A program made the translations under genes and the position numbers. The notes beneath the pieces were generated by a model that saw only the letters and a program-made list of their open reading frames with translations, did no database searches and was not told the origin of the DNA. Shown one piece after another: positions 19,442 to 29,268 of a stretch of 64,000 nucleotides of DNA. The stretch comes from PXAP01 sp964421595 (GTDB taxonomy: Bacteria; Bacteroidota; Bacteroidia; Bacteroidales; PUMT01), in the NCBI GenBank assembly GCA_964421595.1, contig CAYQXY010000002.1, positions 62,001 to 126,000 of the forward strand, given 5' to 3'. The number at the start of each line of letters is the position of its first letter. Position 1 is the stretch's first letter.

Positions 19442-20833
19442 TTACAAATGTATCACCTCATCATATGCCGCCGCTGCCGCCTCCATAATTGCTTCCGACA
19501 TGGTGGGATGGGGGTGGACTGATTTGATTATTTCATGAGCAGTAGTCTCAAGATTCCTGGCGACAACAATTTCAGCTATCATCTCGGTAACATTGCTTCC
19601 AATCATGTGTGCCCCGAGCAGTTCTCCATATTCAGAATCAAAAATGAGTTTGACGAAGCCATCCTTCTCACCGGCAGCACTCGCCTTTCCTGAGGCAGTA
19701 AACGGGAATTTTCCAACCTTTATGTCCAGCCCCATTTCCTTTGCCTTTTGTTCGGTTATACCCACAGAGGCAATTTCCGGGTTTGTATAGGTACATGCAG
19801 GGATGTTATTGTAATTAAGAGGTTCAGGATTCAGTCCTGCTATTTTCTCGACACATACAATCCCCTCGGCGGAAGATACATGTGCAAGTGCCGGGCCATG
19901 TACAATATCACCAATTGCATATATGCCCTCTGCGTTGGTCCTGTAATATTCATCAACTTTTACCTTCTCCCTGTCCATTTCTATTCCAAGTTCTTCAAGA
20001 CCGATCTCTTCAGTATTTGGGGTTATTCCAACTGCCGAAAGAATTATTTCTGCCTCAAGGGTTTCTTCACCTTTTTTCGATTTTACAACAGCCTTGCAGG
20101 TATCGCCTGAAACATCAACCATTTCGACAGAAGTGCCAACCATCACGTTGATTCCCATTTTCTTAAAAGATCTGCCCAGTTGTGCTGAAACTTCAGCATC
20201 TTCACCCGGAACAATGGATGGCATATATTCAACCAGCGTCACCTTTGTTCCCATTGAGGAATAAAACCAGGCAAATTCACTTCCTATTGCACCTGCACCA
20301 ACCACTATCATTGATTCAGGCAGTTTGTCCAGGGTCATAGCTTTCCTGTATCCGATTATTTTTTTCCCATCCTTTTTCAGGTTTGGAAGGTCCCGTGATC
20401 TGGCGCCGGTGGCCAGGATAATATGCTTAGCCGAAATTGTAGTTTTTCCGTTGTTCTCATCGGTTACTTCAACACTGTTCTTCCCTGATAGCTTTCCGAA
20501 ACCTGCAATATGCTCGATTTTGTTTTTTCTTAGCAGATACTGAACCCCCTTGCTCATATTATCGGCCGATTTCCGGCTTCTTTCAATCACCTGGCTAAAA
20601 TCGGCCTTAACTTCTCCCTCGACGGTTATTCCATAATCGCCCGAATGCTTCATGTAATTAAACACCTGGGCACTTTTCAGCAATGCCTTGGTTGGAATAC
20701 ATCCCCAGTTAAGGCAGATTCCACCGAGTTCGGCTCTTTCTACAATAGCAACTTTCATTTTTAACTGGCTTGCCCGTATGGCGGCAACATATCCACCGGG
20801 TCCGCTTCCTATTACTATAATGTCATATTGCAT
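19442..20833 (-). CDS. lpdA: Dihydrolipoyl dehydrogenase
   Basis: The FAD-dependent E3 component of 2-oxoacid dehydrogenase complexes and the glycine cleavage system. It reoxidises dihydrolipoamide with NAD+. I start at MQYDIIVIGSGPGGY (ATG at 20831-20833), which puts the FAD-binding fold at residue 4; an in-frame ATG nine codons further out looks untranslated. The redox disulfide is C40/C45 in GGICLNWGCIPTK. The NAD-binding GAGAIGSEFAW and the C-terminal HPHPTMSEA active-site histidine motif are intact. It sits 37 bp after the zinc-type permease gene on the same strand. Confidence 0.95.
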   Translation of the reverse strand: MQYDIIVIGSGPGGYVAAIRASQLKMKVAIVERAELGGICLNWGCIPTKALLKSAQVFNYMKHSGDYGITVEGEVKADFSQVIERSRKSADNMSKGVQYLLRKNKIEHIAGFGKLSGKNSVEVTDENNGKTTISAKHIILATGARSRDLPNLKKDGKKIIGYRKAMTLDKLPESMIVVGAGAIGSEFAWFYSSMGTKVTLVEYMPSIVPGEDAEVSAQLGRSFKKMGINVMVGTSVEMVDVSGDTCKAVVKSKKGEETLEAEIILSAVGITPNTEEIGLEELGIEMDREKVKVDEYYRTNAEGIYAIGDIVHGPALAHVSSAEGIVCVEKIAGLNPEPLNYNNIPACTYTNPEIASVGITEQKAKEMGLDIKVGKFPFTASGKASAAGEKDGFVKLIFDSEYGELLGAHMIGSNVTEMIAEIVVARNLETTAHEIIKSVHPHPTMSEAIMEAAAAAYDEVIHL

Positions 20834-20870
20834 AATCTGTTTTTTTATTATGGTAAACAATTAAATTATA

Positions 20871-21725
20871 TTATGGTTGAGATGTGTTGACTGCCTTTCT
20901 GACTTTTATCCTGGTAACCAGCAAACTGATCAATTTAGCTAAAATAAATGCAATAACAAGAGATATGATTATTGTAGCCCCGGAGGGAATATTGAATGAA
21001 TATGATAAAACAAGTCCGGTAAATGCTCCGAGAAATGCAATAACGACTGATAACCATATAATGTGCTTAAAACTTCTGGTAAATAAGTTCGCGATTGTCT
21101 GGGGTATGGTAAGTAGTGAAATAACCAGTATTATACCAGCAACTTTAATACTGAGTACGATAGTTATTGCCACCAGGATTATCAGCATATAATTTATAAA
21201 CTGTACTGGTGCCCTGTGGGTTTTCGCATATTCCTGGTCAAACGAGATGAATAATATTACCTTGTAAAAGAGTAGAAAAAACCCTGTTATCATTATTGTC
21301 AGTCCGATCATCATTCTTATGTCAAATGATGTTACAGTCAGCAGGCTCCCGAAAAGATAGCCCATAAGGTTTGGTGCATAACCGGGGGTAAGAAATATAA
21401 AAATAATGCCCATGGCCATCCCGAACGACCAGAATATCCCAATAAGTGAATCTTCCCTTATCTCGGCCTTTTTTGCCAGGAATTCAATTCCAAGTGCGGA
21501 AAAGACTGAAAAAATAATTGCCGACAAGATTGGGTTAAATCCGAGAAAGTATCCCAGCCCTATCCCGCCAAATGATGCATGTGTAATTCCACCACTAATG
21601 AACACCAGCCTTCTCGTTACGATATACGTCCCGATTATGCCGCAATTGATACTCGTAAACAGAGAGGCAAGCAATGCATTTGTGAAAAATCTGTATTGAA
21701 AAAGTTCAAAAAACTGGTCTGTCAT
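20871..21725 (-). CDS. znuB: Metal (zinc/manganese-type) ABC transporter permease
   Basis: An inner-membrane permease of the ABC-3 family with about eight or nine hydrophobic helices and the family motif GGITHASFGGIGLGYFLG near the N-terminus. The ATG at 21723-21725 (MTDQFFELF) is preferred; it lies 2 bp after the ATPase stop codon. The longer reading adds 23 polar residues overlapping the upstream gene. With the ATPase and binding protein upstream it forms a complete uptake system. Zinc is the likely substrate, but manganese or iron cannot be excluded from sequence. Confidence 0.88.
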   Translation of the reverse strand: MTDQFFELFQYRFFTNALLASLFTSINCGIIGTYIVTRRLVFISGGITHASFGGIGLGYFLGFNPILSAIIFSVFSALGIEFLAKKAEIREDSLIGIFWSFGMAMGIIFIFLTPGYAPNLMGYLFGSLLTVTSFDIRMMIGLTIMITGFFLLFYKVILFISFDQEYAKTHRAPVQFINYMLIILVAITIVLSIKVAGIILVISLLTIPQTIANLFTRSFKHIIWLSVVIAFLGAFTGLVLSYSFNIPSGATIIISLVIAFILAKLISLLVTRIKVRKAVNTSQP

Positions 21726-21727
21726 TA

Positions 21728-22483
21728 TCAGTGCTTGTGAGTTGCTAAAACCGTATGAGGAATATCTCCGTGTGTTATGACCTGGATTGGGCAATTATAG
21801 GAAGCCAGTTGCTCGGGAGTTATTATATTGGTTGGGTGATAGTGAAGGTTCCTGTTGACACAGGCTATTGTTTTGACATACCAGCTTATTGTTCCTACGT
21901 CATGTGATACCACAATAATTGCCATTTCTTTATTAAGCTCTTTAAGTATTTCATAAAAATCAGTTTCAAACCTGGTATCTACAAATGTATTTGGCTCGTC
22001 GAGCATTAAAAGTCTCGGAGAGGAGACAATTGCCCTGCACAGGTATACGCGTTGAAGCTGTCCACCTGAAAGTCCACCGATAGTCTTCCCCCTGAGATCG
22101 TAAATACCCATTTGTTTAAGCAAATCTTCGGCATGCCTTTTCAATTTTCCTGAGTAACGGCTAAAAAGACTCTCATTACTCATTAATCCTGAAAGCACAA
22201 CGTCAAGCACTGAAATAGGAAACCGCAGGTCAATCTGATTAATCTGGGGCAGATAGCCTATAAGATTTCCCGGCTTGCTTCCGGCAGAATCAAAGAATCT
22301 TACATTACCCCGATAGGGCTTTATCAAGCCCAGGATAACCTTGAGCAGAGTGGTTTTGCCTCCCCCGTTTGGTCCGATTATTCCTATGAAATCATTATCA
22401 TTAACAACGAGGCTTACATCCCTGAGAATAATTTCTTCGGCATAACCGGCTGAGAGATCTTTTATTTCCAGAATTTTACTCAT
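21728..22483 (-). CDS. znuC: Metal ABC transporter ATP-binding protein
   Basis: A cytoplasmic ABC ATPase of about 251 residues. Walker A is GPNGGGKTTLLK, the signature is LSGGQLQRVYLCRAI, and the Walker B region is LLMLDEPNTFVD, with the switch histidine in VVSHD. I chose the start MSKILEIKDLS at 22483; an alternative ATG lies three codons upstream. The gene lies between the binding protein (13 bp upstream) and the permease (2 bp downstream). Confidence 0.9.
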   Translation of the reverse strand: MSKILEIKDLSAGYAEEIILRDVSLVVNDNDFIGIIGPNGGGKTTLLKVILGLIKPYRGNVRFFDSAGSKPGNLIGYLPQINQIDLRFPISVLDVVLSGLMSNESLFSRYSGKLKRHAEDLLKQMGIYDLRGKTIGGLSGGQLQRVYLCRAIVSSPRLLMLDEPNTFVDTRFETDFYEILKELNKEMAIIVVSHDVGTISWYVKTIACVNRNLHYHPTNIITPEQLASYNCPIQVITHGDIPHTVLATHKH

Positions 22484-22496
22484 ATAGTTCAATTAA

Positions 22497-23378
22497 CTAT
22501 TTGTTCAGAGTCTGATAAATAACCTCTGCCATTTCTTTAAAATTTTCGAGCCAGTTTTCAGACATGGGATTTATTTCGATCACCTTACCGCCAAGTTCTG
22601 TTGCTACTGCCTGTGCGCTTTCACGTTCGAATTCCATCTGGATGAAAACATCTTTTATCTCATTTTTTCTCGCAATATCAATTACCTGCTTCATGTTTGC
22701 TGCGGTAGGACTTTTACCATCCATCTCTATTGATATTTGCGACAGGCCATAATCGCGTGCAAAGTAACCCAGGGCAGGATGGAATATCAGAAATGATTTA
22801 TTCTTGCCTGATCTGAATCTTTCATCCAAAGAAGCATGCAGTTCATTGAGCTCATCTATAAAGAGGTTATAATTGTTGGTGTAAAGGTCGGCGTTCTCCG
22901 GATCGATCGCGATAATTGCCCCGGTAATATTTTTGAGCTGGATCTTTACCTCTGGTATAGAGAGCCATATATGCGGGTCAACTCCGTACATATGAACGTG
23001 ATCGCCGTGTTCAACGATATCAGCTGCAATCAGGTTATTCCCCTCAGAAGTATCAACAAAATTCAAACCTTTATTTTGTGTCTGGATGTTCCTGATCAGG
23101 GTATTCTCAAATTCCATATATCCGATCCTGAAGTAAATTACAGAATTTGAAATATCCTGCATCTGCACTGGCGTTGGTTCATAGGTTTCAGCACTTGAAC
23201 CGGGTGGGACCAGTACATTTATCCGGAAGTTTGAGCCTGCTATTCTTTCGACAAGGTATTTCTGGGGTAATATACTGACAGTAATTACAGGTTGATCATT
23301 CCTTTGAACGGCTCCGTTGCAGGCTGAGAGAAGTATAAAAATTATGAGTGCAGTAAATTTAAAGGCGTTCATTTTCAA
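22497..23378 (-). CDS. znuA: Zinc-type ABC transporter substrate-binding lipoprotein
   Basis: A 293-residue cluster A-I solute-binding protein with a lipobox (LLSAC, Cys20). The histidine-containing loop VEHGDHVHMYGVDPH and the ligands H136 (DPHIW) and H200 (FHPALGYF) fit metal binding. The first canonical ligand, usually histidine in P-H-x-Y-E-P, is Glu64 here (SSAETYEPTP). This variant may be common in Bacteroidota but could tune metal choice. It is the first gene of the transporter operon. A candidate promoter lies about 30 bp upstream. Confidence 0.88.
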   Translation of the reverse strand: MKMNAFKFTALIIFILLSACNGAVQRNDQPVITVSILPQKYLVERIAGSNFRINVLVPPGSSAETYEPTPVQMQDISNSVIYFRIGYMEFENTLIRNIQTQNKGLNFVDTSEGNNLIAADIVEHGDHVHMYGVDPHIWLSIPEVKIQLKNITGAIIAIDPENADLYTNNYNLFIDELNELHASLDERFRSGKNKSFLIFHPALGYFARDYGLSQISIEMDGKSPTAANMKQVIDIARKNEIKDVFIQMEFERESAQAVATELGGKVIEINPMSENWLENFKEMAEVIYQTLNK

Positions 23379-23406
23379 GTGATTATTTTATTGTCGATTT
23401 TATTAG

Positions 23407-23440
23407 CAAAATTATTCGTTTTTTTTGATTTTCCGGCGAA
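23407..23440 (-). promoter_or_regulatory. Candidate Bacteroidota promoter for the zinc transporter operon
   Basis: On the minus strand TAATTTTG matches the -7 consensus TAnnTTTG exactly and lies about 30 bp before the znuA start. The -33 element is weak (TTCG, about 22 bp upstream). No Zur-like operator could be recognised. Confidence 0.4.
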
Positions 23441-23496
23441 AAAAGCAGAATTTAGCCGGGTCTGATCCCGGCCAATTCCGGTAAATAATTAAAAAT

Positions 23497-24432
23497 ATGC
23501 CTCGTAAGATATTGATAACCGTACTTGGTCCCACAGCATCAGGGAAAACTGCATTTGCCGCCAGGCTTGCCAGGAATTTAAATGGTGAGATAATAAGTGC
23601 AGATTCGCGGCAGGTATACCGGAATATGGATATAGGTTCAGGAAAGGATTATAATGATTATGTTGTTGATGGCAAGCCAGTTCCATATCACCTTATAGAT
23701 ATCGTCGACGCTGGTTACCAGTATAATATTCATGAATTTCAGCGTGATTTCAGCAGAGCATGGGAGGATATAACATCACGCGGCAAACAGGTTATCTTGT
23801 GTGGCGGGTCAGGAATGTATATTGAATCGGTAATAAAAGCATATGAACTTGTGGAAGTTCCGCATGACCCTGAACTAAGAGCAGAGCTTGAAAATAAAAC
23901 AGACACCGGGCTACGGCAAATGCTTTCTTCTTTTAGGAAATTGCATAACGTAACCGATACATCATCACGCAAGAGGCTGATCAGGGCAATTGAGATAGCA
24001 AAATATTCAGGATCAGAAAACGCGGGTTCTCAATCATTTCCTGAGTTTGACAATCTTATTGTAGGTCTTGGAAGTGAAAGGGACCAGCGCCGTTTGCGCA
24101 TAACTGCAAGGCTGGAAGAAAGATTGAAAGAGGGGCTTATTGATGAAGTAAAACAATTACTGAATAGTGGATTGACTCCGGAAGAGGTGATGTTTTACGG
24201 CCTCGAGTATAAGTATGTAACCTTGTATATTACCGGAGGCCTGTCTTACGAACAAATGAGGGACAAGCTTAATATTGCAATTCATCAGTTTGCCAAAAGA
24301 CAGATGACCTGGTTCAGAAAGATGGAACGGGATGGAATTAAGATCAACTGGCTGGCTGCTGACCTAAGCTTTACTGATAAGCTGAATAAGGCAATTGAAA
24401 TTATAAAGACAAATACCCGGTACGGTATCTGA
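23497..24432 (+). CDS. miaA: tRNA dimethylallyltransferase
   Basis: A 311-residue enzyme that prenylates A37 of tRNAs reading UNN codons, using dimethylallyl diphosphate. P-loop GPTASGKTAFAARLA at the N-terminus, the catalytic ISADSRQVYRNMDIGSGKD motif and DIVD...YNIHEFQRDF are visible. The C-terminal tRNA-binding part ends FAKRQMTWFRKMERDGIKINW. It is somewhat divergent in the middle, as seen for the second MiaA paralogue carried by many Bacteroidota. Divergent from the zinc transporter. Confidence 0.9.
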   Translation: MPRKILITVLGPTASGKTAFAARLARNLNGEIISADSRQVYRNMDIGSGKDYNDYVVDGKPVPYHLIDIVDAGYQYNIHEFQRDFSRAWEDITSRGKQVILCGGSGMYIESVIKAYELVEVPHDPELRAELENKTDTGLRQMLSSFRKLHNVTDTSSRKRLIRAIEIAKYSGSENAGSQSFPEFDNLIVGLGSERDQRRLRITARLEERLKEGLIDEVKQLLNSGLTPEEVMFYGLEYKYVTLYITGGLSYEQMRDKLNIAIHQFAKRQMTWFRKMERDGIKINWLAADLSFTDKLNKAIEIIKTNTRYGI

Positions 24433-24605
24433 GAGAAAAGAATTCTGACAGGCTTACTTCTACTTATTATCGCCCTTGTTAATTATGTTAATGTGGCCAT
24501 GAAGCCAGGGCGACTGATCGTGTATAATAATTATCCACCATTGCTTTATCATAAAAATGTCTTTTTGTTGATCCAGAAATTTTCTTCCGGAAGGTGGTGG
24601 TTCAT

Positions 24606-25433
24606 TCAGGAGTTAAATGCCAGTAAAGGAATCTTTGTAATATAGGCCATTTCCTTTGTAATACTTTTGTTGAATATTCTGTCAAAAAGACCTCTTCTCG
24701 ATGTAGCCATACTGATAATGTTCGCGCCGTAATTGTTTGCAAATTTATTTATTGCATTTACAACACCTGACTTTTCAATTAGGTGAAAAGAGATCCTGTT
24801 ATAATCGAAAGAAGAACTGACCCTTTCCCTGAATGATTCAAAAAGAGCTTCTGACCTGAATTCTCCCTCGTCAGTCTGCACATGCAAAATACTCAGTTCT
24901 GAGTTAAACACGGTTGCAATATGAACCAGTTTGCTGATAAATTCAAAGTCGCTGTCTCTGTAATCGGTGGCAAAAACTATTTTTTCAATTGTATTGTAAG
25001 TAGCAGTTTTAGGAACTGCGAGGACAGGTATAAGGGAGCTTTGTATCACTTCTGCTGTTGTGCTTCCAAATAACCATGCAGGAACCCCGCTCGCCCCCCT
25101 GGTACCCATTACTATCAGGCCTGCCCCGGTTTGTTTGGCCATTTCGATTATTCCTTCCGGTAAAGGAGACACAGAGCTTTCTGTAAAACAAACTGATCCT
25201 GCTTCCCTGGCCTTTTCACATATAAGCTTAAGCTTTCTTCTGGTTTCAAGTATTACAGTTCTCTTTTCCTGTTCAATAATTGAAGGTGCCGGACGGTGAA
25301 TGCTTGTTGTTGGGATCTGGCATGCATGGTATACAGTTATTGATGAGCCAAGCCTGTTTGCAAGTTGAATTGCATAATCAAGAGCATTCTTTGCATTTGC
25401 TGAGAAGTCGGTAGGTACAAGTATATGCTGCAT
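24606..25433 (-). CDS. Tandem universal stress protein
   Basis: 275 residues with two UspA domains, at about 1-145 and 150-275. The first keeps the ATP-binding pattern G-x2-G-x9-G-S/T (GTRGASG...FGSTTAEV). The second has lost the glycines (SMATSRRGLFDR), so it probably does not bind ATP. Such tandem Usp proteins are common in Bacteroidota and respond to starvation or redox stress. The substrate or partner is unknown. Single gene. Confidence 0.88.
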   Translation of the reverse strand: MQHILVPTDFSANAKNALDYAIQLANRLGSSITVYHACQIPTTSIHRPAPSIIEQEKRTVILETRRKLKLICEKAREAGSVCFTESSVSPLPEGIIEMAKQTGAGLIVMGTRGASGVPAWLFGSTTAEVIQSSLIPVLAVPKTATYNTIEKIVFATDYRDSDFEFISKLVHIATVFNSELSILHVQTDEGEFRSEALFESFRERVSSSFDYNRISFHLIEKSGVVNAINKFANNYGANIISMATSRRGLFDRIFNKSITKEMAYITKIPLLAFNS

Positions 25434-25649
25434 TCTAGTTATTATTGGAAGTCCAGAAGACCCTTGCTTAAGCTATAAGTAAACATTGCCGGTGGGGCAT
25501 TAAGCTTTAAACAAATCTTGCAAACAAATGGTAAATTACGCGTTAAGAAAATTTTAACGCATCAACAAGAGTAAAAATAATAAATTGCCATTAAATTCGG
25601 AAGTCTGTTTTTACTTTTCAAAACACAAAATCACTTTTTCAGGTTTCAC

Positions 25650-27737
25650 TCAATCTTTAAGCCAGTTGTCAAGCCAGGAAAAAAACTCCCTTTGCCACAG
25701 AATGGCATTTTGTGGCTGCTGAACCCAATGGCCTTCATCAGGAAAATGCAGCAATCTGGCAGGAATACCCCTTTGTCTGGCGATATTGAATGCCTGCAAC
25801 CCTTCAGTATAGGGGACCCGGAAATCATTCTCCCCCGTAATGATCAATATCGGGGTATCCCAGTTATGGACAAGGTTATGAGGTGAGAAACCATAATAAC
25901 TAACAGGGGTCGGAGTGTTCCAGTAAGGACCCTCAAGATCATGATTTACAAAAAAAGTTTCTTCAGTAGCTCCATACATACTTTCAAGATTAAATACCCC
26001 ATTGTGGGATATAAAAGCCTTGAAGCGGCCCTCATGGATTCCGGCCAGCTGAAACACGGAATAACCTCCGTAACTTGCCCCGACAGCTCCAATTCTGGTT
26101 TCATCTATAAAAGGTTCTTCCATTAAGGCATCAATTGCTGAAAGATAATCCTGCATAGCCTGACCACCCCAGTCGCCCGAAATGTCCCTGTTCCAGTCCT
26201 GTCCAAATGTTGGCAGCCCCCTTCTGTTCGGAGCAACAATAATATAGTCATTTGCTGCCATAAGCTGGAAGTTCCATCTGAACGAGAAGAACTGGCTTAC
26301 GGCACTTTGCGGGCCTCCCTGGCAATAAAGCAGTGCAGGATATTTTTTATTGAAGTCAAAATCGGGAGGGTAAATTACCCATACAAGCATTTCTTTCCCA
26401 TCGGTGGTTTTAACCCACCTTTCGGTAACCTGCCCCATCCTGATATTTTCATATATGTGCCGGTTTGTAAAAGTAAGCTGGGTTTCAGCACCTGTTGAAG
26501 GATTGATCAGGAAAATCTCACTTGCCATTGACATTGTCATCTTCTCTGCGATAAGCAAGTTATCTGAAAAGTCAATTGAGCTGATATTGTGAATACCCCT
26601 GGTGACCTGCTTCACTTCCCTTGTGGGCACATGGATGCTGAATACCTGATATGTAGCATTTATGCCGCTGATGAAGTAGATAGTTTCACTGTCGTCACTC
26701 CATGTAAAATCTGAAGCATTCTCCTCAAAATTCCTGGTAAGATCAGTCTTGACCCCGGTTTTGAGGTTATATATAAATAGCCTTGCCTTATCTGACTCAT
26801 AACCTGGTGTTTCCATGCTTTGCCATGCCAGGTACCTTCCATCGGGAGAAAACACAGGATACTTATCATAGCCACTGTTGTTACCGGTTATATTGGTTGT
26901 TTCACCTGTGTCCAGAGAGTAAAGATAAATATCGGAATCAGTACTCTGTGCATACTCTGTCCGGTCCATCTTTTTGCTTGTATAGGCAATAGTCCTTCCA
27001 TCTGAACTCCATGCGATTTCAGAAGAACTATAGAACGGGGCAAGCGGGGAATCATATTTTTCGCCTTCCATTATATCGGTAGCGTCATCAAGGCTTCCAT
27101 CATTATAGGGTGCAACAAAAATATGGCTGTAGGAATAATTATGCCAGGTGTCCCAGTGCCTGTACATAAGTTCATCTTCAATCCTTACGTTAGTCAGCGG
27201 AAGGTCCGGATAGGTCTCAACAGGAGAAGGGTCCAGCTTAACCTGTGCAGTATAGTATATATGATCGCCGGAAGGCGAATACTCAAAACTGTTAAGGCCG
27301 CCCGCAATATCTGACAACTGACTTTTACCACTACCGTCAGGATTCATTTCCCATAGCTGGGAAGATTCACTTTCCATGCTGAGATATCCTATTCTGCTTC
27401 CGTCAGGATACCAGCGGGCATTGAAATTCCTTCCCTGGAAATCTGAAATCACCTGCGTTTCCTGTGTTTCCAGATTATATACGCATATATCGGTTTTACT
27501 CTTATTGGTGTTGTAATCGATTCGGGTAACCGTATAAAGAACCATATCTCCATCAGGTGATATGCGGGCATTGCCTGTTCTTCCAAATTTCCAGAGTATT
27601 TCGGCTGTAAGCCGTCCGCCCTCAATTTCCTCACTGGTCAGTTCGCCGGAGAAGTCAGGTTCAGTTTCTGTATCTGTTCTTTTACAGGCACCAAGCACTA
27701 TGGCTATTAAAACAAGGGGAAGCAGGATTTTTTTCAT
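25650..27737 (-). CDS. S9 prolyl oligopeptidase-family lipoprotein
   Basis: 695 residues with a lipobox LGAC (Cys18). An N-terminal beta-propeller built of WD40/PD40-like TolB repeats (SPDGDMVLYT, YPDGSRIGYLS, SPSGDHIYYT, SPDGRYLAWQS) covers about 45-430. The C-terminal alpha/beta-hydrolase domain follows. The catalytic triad is intact: Ser555 in GASYGGY, Asp638 in GENDFR, His670 in DEGHW. These are dipeptidyl- or acylaminoacyl-peptidases; the exact cleavage is not deducible. The lipid anchor places it in the envelope. It is the last gene of the bcp-recA-S9 operon, 11 bp after recA. Confidence 0.92.
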   Translation of the reverse strand: MKKILLPLVLIAIVLGACKRTDTETEPDFSGELTSEEIEGGRLTAEILWKFGRTGNARISPDGDMVLYTVTRIDYNTNKSKTDICVYNLETQETQVISDFQGRNFNARWYPDGSRIGYLSMESESSQLWEMNPDGSGKSQLSDIAGGLNSFEYSPSGDHIYYTAQVKLDPSPVETYPDLPLTNVRIEDELMYRHWDTWHNYSYSHIFVAPYNDGSLDDATDIMEGEKYDSPLAPFYSSSEIAWSSDGRTIAYTSKKMDRTEYAQSTDSDIYLYSLDTGETTNITGNNSGYDKYPVFSPDGRYLAWQSMETPGYESDKARLFIYNLKTGVKTDLTRNFEENASDFTWSDDSETIYFISGINATYQVFSIHVPTREVKQVTRGIHNISSIDFSDNLLIAEKMTMSMASEIFLINPSTGAETQLTFTNRHIYENIRMGQVTERWVKTTDGKEMLVWVIYPPDFDFNKKYPALLYCQGGPQSAVSQFFSFRWNFQLMAANDYIIVAPNRRGLPTFGQDWNRDISGDWGGQAMQDYLSAIDALMEEPFIDETRIGAVGASYGGYSVFQLAGIHEGRFKAFISHNGVFNLESMYGATEETFFVNHDLEGPYWNTPTPVSYYGFSPHNLVHNWDTPILIITGENDFRVPYTEGLQAFNIARQRGIPARLLHFPDEGHWVQQPQNAILWQREFFSWLDNWLKD

Positions 27738-27748
27738 TTGACTGATAA

Positions 27749-28792
27749 TTAATTCTTTTTTGGTTGTGATATGGCTTCTCTGATCTTTGCTTCAAGTTCT
27801 GAAGCAAGCTCAATATTATCGGCAATTAAATTTTTCACGGCATCCCTTCCCTGCCCGAGCCTTGTTTCACCATAACTGAACCAGGAACCGCTCTTTTTGA
27901 TGATGTTATAATCAACACCCATATCAATAATCTCGCCAAGACGTGAAATACCTTCGCCATACAGAATGTCGAATTCTGCCTTCCTGAAGGGAGGTGCAAT
28001 CTTGTTTTTAACAACTTTCACTCTGGTACGACTGCCCATAATCTCTTCGCCTTCCTTTATCTGGCTTATACGCCTGATATCCAGACGAACTGAAGCATAA
28101 AACTTCAGGGCATTACCACCGGTAGTTGTTTCAGGATTTCCAAACATTACTCCAATCTTCTCCCTGAGCTGGTTAATGAAAATGCAACAGGTTTTTGTCT
28201 TGCTTATGTTGGCAGTTAATTTTCTAAGTGCCTGAGACATAAGTCTGGCCTGCAATCCCATTTTTGAATCACCCATTTCTCCTTCTATTTCTGATTTTGG
28301 AGTAAGGGCTGCCACTGAATCTATTACCACAATATCAACTGCACCGGAACGGATCAGATGATCGGTTATTTCCAGTGCCTGTTCACCATTATCGGGTTGT
28401 GATATAAGGAGATTCTCTATATCAACACCAAGCTTCTCAGCATAGAACCTGTCAAATGCATGCTCCGCATCAATAAAGGCAGCTATCCCGCCGGCTTTCT
28501 GAGCCTCTGCAATTGCATGAATGGCAAGGGTTGTTTTACCAGAAGATTCGGGCCCGTATATTTCGACAACCCTTCCCCTTGGAAATCCTCCTACGCCTAT
28601 TGCAATATCCAGAGCTATTGATCCGGAAGGTATTGCTGCGACATCATCAATGGCTGTATCGCCCATTTTCATTATCGCCCCTTTCCCATACTCCTTATCT
28701 ATTTTGTCAAGTGTAAGCTGCAATGCTTTAAGTTTTTCCTGATTGACTGTCTGAACCTGATTCTCTTTTTTGTTGTTCTTAGCTTTTTCCAT
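27749..28792 (-). CDS. recA: Recombinase A
   Basis: The 347-residue RecA strand-exchange ATPase for homologous recombination and SOS induction. Walker A GPESSGKTTLAIHA, the DNA-binding loop regions EGEMGDSKMGLQARLMSQALRK (two parts) and MFGNPETTTGGNALKFY are canonical. It is 8 bp behind bcp and 11 bp before the S9 peptidase gene. No SOS box could be assigned, and the operon promoter must lie before bcp. Confidence 0.98.
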   Translation of the reverse strand: MEKAKNNKKENQVQTVNQEKLKALQLTLDKIDKEYGKGAIMKMGDTAIDDVAAIPSGSIALDIAIGVGGFPRGRVVEIYGPESSGKTTLAIHAIAEAQKAGGIAAFIDAEHAFDRFYAEKLGVDIENLLISQPDNGEQALEITDHLIRSGAVDIVVIDSVAALTPKSEIEGEMGDSKMGLQARLMSQALRKLTANISKTKTCCIFINQLREKIGVMFGNPETTTGGNALKFYASVRLDIRRISQIKEGEEIMGSRTRVKVVKNKIAPPFRKAEFDILYGEGISRLGEIIDMGVDYNIIKKSGSWFSYGETRLGQGRDAVKNLIADNIELASELEAKIREAISQPKKN

Positions 28793-28800
28793 CTGGTAAT

Positions 28801-29268
28801 TTATTTTTTGTAAAGTTCCAATATCTGTCCGGCATGATTTTTTGTATCTACCTTGGGAATAACATGTTCAATTACCCCTTCCTCAGAGATAATGAATGTT
28901 GTCCTTATTATACCCATATAGGTTTTGCCAAGCATTTTTTTCTCTCCCCAGACTCCATAACTGTTTGCCAGTTCTTTGTCAGTATCGGCTATCAGATGAA
29001 ACGGGAGATTATGTTTTTCGCTGAATTTCTGATGTGACTTTTCATTGTCAGGACTTACGCCAATAACTACAAATCCGGCATTCAGCAATTCATCGTATCC
29101 ATCTCTCAGGCTGCATGCCTCAGCCGTGCAGCCAGGAGTATTATCGCGGGGGTAAAAATAGAGTATAATTTTCTTACCCTTGAGGTTTTTAGAAGAAATT
29201 TGATTCTCATTCTGGTCCTTTGAATTGAACAGGGGAGCCTTGTCACCCTCCTTTAATGCAGTTGCCAT
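28801..29268 (-). CDS. bcp: Thioredoxin-dependent thiol peroxidase (Bcp/PrxQ)
   Basis: A 155-residue peroxiredoxin of the PrxQ group. The peroxidatic cysteine is C47 in DNTPGCTAEACSLRD and the resolving cysteine is C52, the normal five-residue spacing. It reduces hydrogen peroxide and organic peroxides using thioredoxin in the cytoplasm. First gene of the operon with recA. Confidence 0.96.
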   Translation of the reverse strand: MATALKEGDKAPLFNSKDQNENQISSKNLKGKKIILYFYPRDNTPGCTAEACSLRDGYDELLNAGFVVIGVSPDNEKSHQKFSEKHNLPFHLIADTDKELANSYGVWGEKKMLGKTYMGIIRTTFIISEEGVIEHVIPKVDTKNHAGQILELYKK

